The position numbers were made by a program, and so were the translations under genes. Positions 62,447-64,000 of a stretch of DNA of 64,000 nt are shown here, one piece after another. The stretch is from positions 1,453,484 through 1,517,483 of the forward strand of contig VUYV01000157.1 in assembly GCA_008711295.1 (NCBI GenBank), read 5' to 3'. How positions within the stretch are numbered: position 1 is the stretch's first letter; the number at the start of each line of letters is the position of its first letter. Below the pieces are notes generated by a model that saw only the letters and a list, made by a program, of their open reading frames with translations, was not told the origin of the DNA and searched no databases. Source of the DNA: Anarhynchus alexandrinus (Eukaryota > Chordata > Aves > Charadriiformes > Charadriidae).

Positions 62447-64000
62447 TTGTATAAGCAAATGGAAACAGAATTTGATAGGCAACTGGATAAAGACACAGAT
62501 TGAGTTACTAGTTTCAATCTCCATATTAATAGACATGGAGAATTTTATTTGCAATGACTCCTTAAATTATTTATAGGATGAAATTAGCAACAATGCTGAA
62601 ACACATAATAACATTAAATATCACTAAAGTAGCTTCTAGAGTGGCTATTACTGCAAAAACATGCCAAATTGTTGAATAATAGCACTTTCGTACATTAAAC
62701 ACATAAAATATCACAATTTAAATTATTAGCTTACATGGTTTTGAATTACACTAGCTGCCAGCTTAAATAATAAATGTAGAATTTTGATGAATACAAATTA
62801 CATTATAGTACAATTGAGATAAGTGCCAAGTACATTTTACTAGGGAGATTTTTAGGGACAGGAGCATAACAGGAAATCCTTTCTGTCTAAGAATAAGTGT
62901 TGATCTCCAGCCACTTCAGCCCTAAATATCTCAACCATCTCCGCATTTTACTGTTGTTTATCTTAGATGGCTTCCACATACCCAGGGTGATGATATTTAC
63001 TGTGCTCAGGTTTGCATGAGGTGAAAAGTCTAATCAGCAGCAGAACATGCAATAAATTGAGTTTGCAGTATTCACCCTAAAATACCCTATCAGCCACTTG
63101 AATCATGCGAGTGTAATGCTATCTTTTTTGAGCAGGTTCCTATGACCACATATAGTATGACCACAGGATCCAAGTGTTAACTAATATGGCAAAGAGAAAA
63201 AGAAAGTAATAGGGAAAACCAAAGTGGTGTGCAATGATGGGTTCTCTCATGCACTGCACGGTGAATTTCTGCTGTTTGTCAACTGTTAATACGGTGAGTT
63301 AAAAGAGCTGAGAAAGTCAAGAAATAGCACTGAAATTGAAGCGGTGGTGTGAAATGAAAGAGCTCTTTCATGCAGGGCCAACACAGAAGACTTTAAAGTT
63401 GTAGGAAAGAGAGGCTATTAACACCTCAGTTTACTACCTGAAGAACAAGTCTGTCTGTAATATTTAAAAGCTTATACATTTACTTTTAAGATACTTATTA
63501 AAAGTTTCAATACCTTGCAAAAATCAAGACAATCAATCAGAGGAAATGTAGAGAAAAGGAATGAAAATTAACAAATAATTAGTCGTGATGATGTCTAATC
63601 ACAGACAATTCTTAAATCATTACTTTGAGATTTAGCTATGAAGGTTACTGGGTACATACGAAGTGCTTTATAAATTTGGAGTGTGTATTTGATTCCTAAC
63701 TACTTACCATCCTTGAATAATATACACCCGTACCAAAGATCAGAGTTCATTTGCATGTTAATAACTTACTAGTAGTGATTTACCAGTCTGTTTATACAGC
63801 ACCTGATCCAGATGTCATTAAAAAAAGTATGAAAACTTAATTACTTTAATGGGACTTGGATGATCTCCCAGGTGATAAGGAGCAGTGCCACCTTTTTCAT
63901 CTTCTGGTACATTTCCCTGAGCAGCAGAGATGCGTGACCAACTTTCTGCCAGCAAAAGTGACAATTTCACTGTTCATTCCCCTGCTCTTGTCTGCATCGT

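Larger units (their letters stand above)
58322..64000. other. Stretch with no recognised gene
   Basis: Contains a poly-A run (58459-58472), an (AC)n tract (62345-62355), a 20-bp-period duplication (62412-62446), and degenerate AC/ATGT-rich sequence at about 61490-61580. Open frames after acceptors at 60526 and about 60820 were considered as exons but lack donors or polyadenylation signals. I see no repeat family. Confidence 0.4.

Noticed and set aside
1..64000. Endogenous hepadna-, borna- or parvovirus-like insertions, CRISPR arrays, tRNA or rRNA genes
   Set aside because: No matching open frames, repeats or structures seen on either strand.

Overview
The window reads as AT-rich, gene-poor vertebrate nuclear DNA, almost certainly from a bird. 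The diagnostic signal is CR1, the main avian LINE family: young 5'-truncated copies ending in the typical ATTCTATG-type octamer tail, plus much older diverged copies. There is also a solo LTR of the common avian ERVL type. Nothing suggests a prokaryotic genome: there are no operons, tRNA or rRNA genes, or long non-repeat ORFs. Nearly all ORFs over 60 codons look like chance frames in AT-rich DNA. I cannot name the species or the locus.

Layout. 1-16.9 kb is mostly unannotated AT-rich sequence with three short CR1 3' fragments (1336-1425, 2231-2368, 4325-4478), small simple repeats, a possible 51-nt coding exon (9618-9668) and a CpG-dense motif next to a consensus splice donor (11591-11626). 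16976-17600 is a minus-strand CR1. 21921-22761 is a minus-strand solo-LTR candidate with CCAAT, TATA-like and polyadenylation signals in order. 24.69-25.78 kb is a GC-richer island of unknown nature. 35530-36238 is an ancient CR1/L3-like LINE on the minus strand. 36764-36949 is the best non-repeat coding candidate: an acceptor, 61 open codons ending C-C-L-M, and a polyadenylation signal 3' of the stop. 39358-39942 is a complete ERVL-type solo LTR with a near-perfect 5-bp target duplication.

43711-44300 is a minus-strand CR1 that still keeps an open reverse-transcriptase C-terminal region. 50.34-51.24 kb may hold a minus-strand terminal exon with 3' UTR. 52406-53199 is the longest young CR1, on the plus strand and inactivated. 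53370 and 53997 begin two diverged copies of an unidentified repeat. 55441-56330 (plus) and 58130-58321 (minus) are further ancient CR1 relics, with a possible noncoding terminal exon at 57416-57650. From 58.3 kb to the end I see only simple repeats and unannotated sequence.

The simplest reading is a large intron or intergenic desert, possibly within a plus-strand gene whose last coding exon is 36764-36949. The exon calls come from splice motifs, open frames and amino-acid composition only and are unproven. The CR1 and LTR calls rest on sequence resemblance I recognise directly and are much firmer. I found no convincing new biological system.
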